From JAUVXJ01 sp034430275 (GTDB lineage Bacteria; Chloroflexota; Anaerolineae; UBA7937; B3-Chlor): a stretch of DNA of 16,891 nt. This document shows positions 14,558-16,891 of this stretch, in pieces. Every line of letters begins with the position of its first letter. Within the stretch, counting starts at the first letter, position 1. The position numbers and the translations under genes are program-made. Location: positions 1 through 16,891 of the forward strand of contig DAOUEW010000224.1 of the NCBI GenBank assembly GCA_034430275.1, written 5' to 3'. The notes below the pieces were generated by a model. That model ran no database searches. It was not told the origin of the DNA and saw nothing but the letters and a program-made list of their open reading frames with translations.

Positions 14558-15112
14558 ATGCAGGAAGACAAGTCAGCAGAAGCTAGCTCGCTCAAGGAAA
14601 GCGGCATCCGGATGTTCCGCTTCGGCGAATACGAGGAAGCAACGCAGCTGTTCCAGAACGCGTATACCCTCTACGAGGAGATCGGCGACGAGAGGGGTCG
14701 GGCAGAGATGCTCAACAACCTCGGCGCCGTTCATACCCAAGAGGAACAGTGGGACAAAGCAAGCCAGGCCTTCAACGACGCCATGGCAGCTTTCGAGTCC
14801 CTGGAAGACCTAGACGGCCAAGCTCAGACCCTGGGGAACCTGGGGACGATGTACCGCCACCAGGGCGATACCGAAGCCGCAGTGCAGCACCTCAAGCAAG
14901 CCAGCGACCTGTTCCACGAGACTGGCGATCGGGACAAGGAGGCCGCCACTCTGCGTCTGCTGAGCCGCATTCGTCTGGGGCAAGCCAGGTGGCTGGAAGC
15001 TCTTCACTTCTACGATCTCGGCCTGGCCTGTGTCGAACCACCTGGCATCAAGGAACGGCTCCTGCGCCGCCTGCTTCAGATACCGTACAGCATTCTGTCT
15101 CGCCCACAGTAG
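14558..15112 (+). CDS. Small TPR-repeat protein
   Basis: A 184-residue protein made almost wholly of tetratricopeptide repeats. Four repeats of about 34-40 residues start near 11, 49, 89 and 128; clear ones are AEMLNNLGAVHTQEEQWDKA and AQTLGNLGTMYRHQGDTEAA. Such repeats form a helical scaffold for protein-protein contacts; there is no signal peptide or membrane segment, so it is probably cytoplasmic. The start is ATG 14558, with GAGGAG about ten bases upstream. An overlapping out-of-frame ATG at 14499 gives a sequence without TPR pattern. It lies 90 bases after the histidine kinase with no terminator between, so it is probably in the same transcript and may assist that kinase or its output; this is inference. 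Confidence 0.85.
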   Translation: MQEDKSAEASSLKESGIRMFRFGEYEEATQLFQNAYTLYEEIGDERGRAEMLNNLGAVHTQEEQWDKASQAFNDAMAAFESLEDLDGQAQTLGNLGTMYRHQGDTEAAVQHLKQASDLFHETGDRDKEAATLRLLSRIRLGQARWLEALHFYDLGLACVEPPGIKERLLRRLLQIPYSILSRPQ

Positions 15113-15143
15113 TCTCCTGGGCGCTCTTCTCACACATCTGCCA

Positions 15144-15177
15144 GTGCCGCGCGCGCCGTGGCAACGGCTCGGGGCAC
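15144..15177 (+). terminator. Possible weak terminator after the TPR gene
   Basis: In the 66-base gap between convergent genes, GTGCC and GGCAC enclose a smaller CCGT-GGCA-ACGG hairpin. A run of five T follows on the plus strand seven bases later (15185-15189). The spacing is long and the outer stem short, so this is only a candidate. Confidence 0.3.
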
Positions 15178-15178
15178 C

Positions 15179-16891
15179 CTACCCTTTTTCCTCCTGGAGC
15201 TGGGCCCTCGCCATGATCTCATCGGCGATCTGCTTGGGGACTTCCTCGTAGTGCGACAACTCCATGCTGAAGCCCCCTCGTCCCTGCGTGATGGACCGCA
15301 GATCAGTGGCATAACTCTGCATTTCTGCCATGGGTGCCTGGGCGGTGATGATGGTCTTGTCACCCTTCTGTTCCGTCCCCATCACACGCGCCCGTTTGGT
15401 GTTGAGGTCACCAAGCACGTCGCCCATGTTGGCGTCGGGAACCGTGATGAAGAAGGTCATGATGGGCTCGAGCAGCACCGGCGCGCCATTCCGGACCGCC
15501 TCCTTGAAGGCTTCTCGACCAGCTATCTGGAACGCGATGTCCTTGGAATCCACAGGGTGCTCTTTGCCATCGTACACCACACTCTTGACGTCTACGACTG
15601 GATAGCCAGCCACGACCCCCTGGCCCAGCACCTGCTTGATGCCTTTCTCGATAGAGGGGATGAAACTCTTCGAGATGTGACCCTCTCGCACTTCACTGTC
15701 GTACTCGAACCCGGTGCCTCTCTCCAGAGGTTCCACCCTCAGCCACACCTCGGCGAACTGTCCAGCACCCCCAGTCTGCTTCTTGTGCCGGTACTGCGAG
15801 GTAGCCACCTTCATGATCGTCTCTCGGTAGGGTACTTTGGGCACCGAAGTGGTGATCTCAACCCCGAACTTGGACTGTAGCCGACGCGCGGCGATGTCTA
15901 TGTGAGACTCTCCCATCCCGGATAGCACCGTCTCCTTGGTGCTGGCTTCCCTCTCCACGCGAAGGGTAGGGTCCTCCTCGGTAAGGCGCGCCAACGCCGT
16001 GCCGAGCTTGTCCAGATCGGCCTTCGTCTTCGGCGAAATGGCTGCCGAGTAGATAGGGTGAGGAAAGGTGATCGGTGGCAAGGTCACGGGGTGATCCTTG
16101 TCACATAACGTGTCCCCCGTCGCAGTCTCCTGCAACTTCGCGACCGCGCCGATCTCCCCCGCGGGCACTCTGTCCACCGGTTGTTGCTCCTTGCCCTTCA
16201 GGAAGAAGAGTTGCCCCAGCCGTTCCTCTTCCCCCTTGTTGGCGTTGAAGACACGCGAGTCAGACTCCATGGACCCGGAGAAGACCCGAAAGTAGGTCAG
16301 CTTGCCTACATACGGATCTGCCAAGGTCTTGAACACCAGTGCCGCCAGCGGCGCTTGCACGACAGGGTCCAGGACCTCCTCCTCTCCTGTAGTCACCCCC
16401 GTTCCGCGCACTCCCTTCGTATCCGCAGGCGACGGACAGTACTTGAGTATCGCATCCAGCAGAGCTCGCACCCCTACGTTCAGAGTGGCCGAACCGCACA
16501 GGACGGGCACGACGGCACCCTCCCTGAGGCCCGCGCCAAGCCCGCGGGCGATCTCTTCTTCCGTCAGGGTCTCCTCATCGAAGTACTTCTCCAGCAGTTT
16601 GTCATCCGCCTCGGCCGCCGCTTCGATGAGTTGCAAACGGTAGGACTCCGCTTCCTCTAGCATACCCTCTGGGATCTCGCCCTCCTCGCTGTCCTCACCC
16701 CGGTAGGCTTTCATGCTTACCAGATCCACGACACCCTGGAAAGAGTCCTGTGCGCCGATGGGCAGTTGTACTGGGACCATCCTTCCCGTCAGGCCCTTCT
16801 GCGCCTGACCGAGGGCCTGGCCGAAGTTGGCGTTCTCCCTGTCCATCTTGTTCACGAACAGCATGCGCGGCAGGCTTACCTCGTCAGCGTA
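15179..16891 (-). CDS. EF-G-like translation factor GTPase, N-terminus beyond window edge
   Basis: The C-terminal 571 residues of an EF-G-family protein; the P-loop and switch regions are outside the window. The visible part starts within the GTPase domain (LFVNKMDRE, the NKxD guanine-specificity motif, at 14-17). It continues through domain II (about 175-265), domain III, domain IV (HKKQTGGAGQFAEVWLRVEPL, and the tip YDGKEHPVDS with the His that EF-G uses in translocation) and domain V, ending QLQEEKG. The GGAGQFAEVW wording fits the divergent EF-G-like/EF-G2 group (FusA2) rather than the main FusA, whose gene usually lies in the str operon. It is likely to act on the ribosome, but a translocation, recycling or other role cannot be told from sequence. 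It is convergent with the TPR gene, with 66 bases between them. Confidence 0.9.
   Translation of the reverse strand, partial: YADEVSLPRMLFVNKMDRENANFGQALGQAQKGLTGRMVPVQLPIGAQDSFQGVVDLVSMKAYRGEDSEEGEIPEGMLEEAESYRLQLIEAAAEADDKLLEKYFDEETLTEEEIARGLGAGLREGAVVPVLCGSATLNVGVRALLDAILKYCPSPADTKGVRGTGVTTGEEEVLDPVVQAPLAALVFKTLADPYVGKLTYFRVFSGSMESDSRVFNANKGEEERLGQLFFLKGKEQQPVDRVPAGEIGAVAKLQETATGDTLCDKDHPVTLPPITFPHPIYSAAISPKTKADLDKLGTALARLTEEDPTLRVEREASTKETVLSGMGESHIDIAARRLQSKFGVEITTSVPKVPYRETIMKVATSQYRHKKQTGGAGQFAEVWLRVEPLERGTGFEYDSEVREGHISKSFIPSIEKGIKQVLGQGVVAGYPVVDVKSVVYDGKEHPVDSKDIAFQIAGREAFKEAVRNGAPVLLEPIMTFFITVPDANMGDVLGDLNTKRARVMGTEQKGDKTIITAQAPMAEMQSYATDLRSITQGRGGFSMELSHYEEVPKQIADEIMARAQLQEEKG

Noticed and set aside
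14499..14813. 104-codon plus-strand frame before the TPR gene
   Set aside because: It is out of frame with the TPR protein, lacks repeats or domains, and the TPR start at 14558 has a better ribosome site.
15113..15178. Bidirectional terminator for both convergent genes
   Set aside because: No T-run follows the hairpin on the minus strand, so it cannot be supported for the EF-G-like gene.

Overview
The window is bacterial chromosomal DNA of moderately high GC with densely packed genes, most of them on the minus strand. The gene content suggests a deep-branching, possibly Chloroflexota-like lineage: a type 2 isoleucyl-tRNA synthetase, a divergent EF-G-like GTPase, GAF-histidine kinases, a stand-alone receiver and a PrsW-like protease. 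I inferred this from content alone and did not test it. There is no rRNA, no CRISPR array, no insertion sequence and no clear tRNA.

Layout, following the direction of transcription. (1) Minus strand, about 8014 to 2790: a promoter, an isoleucine-type T-box leader with its terminator, then a tandem-GNAT protein, an AlaX-like tRNA editing protein and ileS. These genes are separated by 9 and 15 bases, so one tRNA-sensing switch appears to control all three. (2) Minus strand, about 2778 to the left edge: a promoter, a DksA/TraR-type zinc-finger protein overlapping lspA, an intrinsic terminator, an RluD-family pseudouridine synthase, and an MBL-fold hydrolase cut by the left edge. (3) Minus strand, 11226 to 8174: a PHP-domain phosphoesterase, a PrsW-like membrane protease, and a ketoacyl-ACP synthase II with an added N-terminal zinc ribbon. 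These genes are 3 bases apart or overlap by one base.

(4) A compact divergent regulatory region lies at about 11980-12050. It drives a single-domain response regulator to the left. To the right it drives a tandem-HTH regulator, a two-GAF histidine kinase (joined by an ATGA overlap) and a small TPR protein. No DNA-binding response regulator is present here; the tandem-HTH protein takes the place where one would be expected. (5) The right edge holds most of a convergent EF-G-like translation factor on the minus strand, whose 5' end is outside the window.

The strongest candidate for something new is the T-box-controlled GNAT / AlaX / IleRS unit. The IleRS carries GVHH where HIGH is expected and DMHKS where KMSKS is expected. 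It is made together with an editing-domain protein and a double acetyltransferase. This suggests a co-regulated isoleucine-charging, proofreading or protection module, but the roles of the two accessory proteins are inference.
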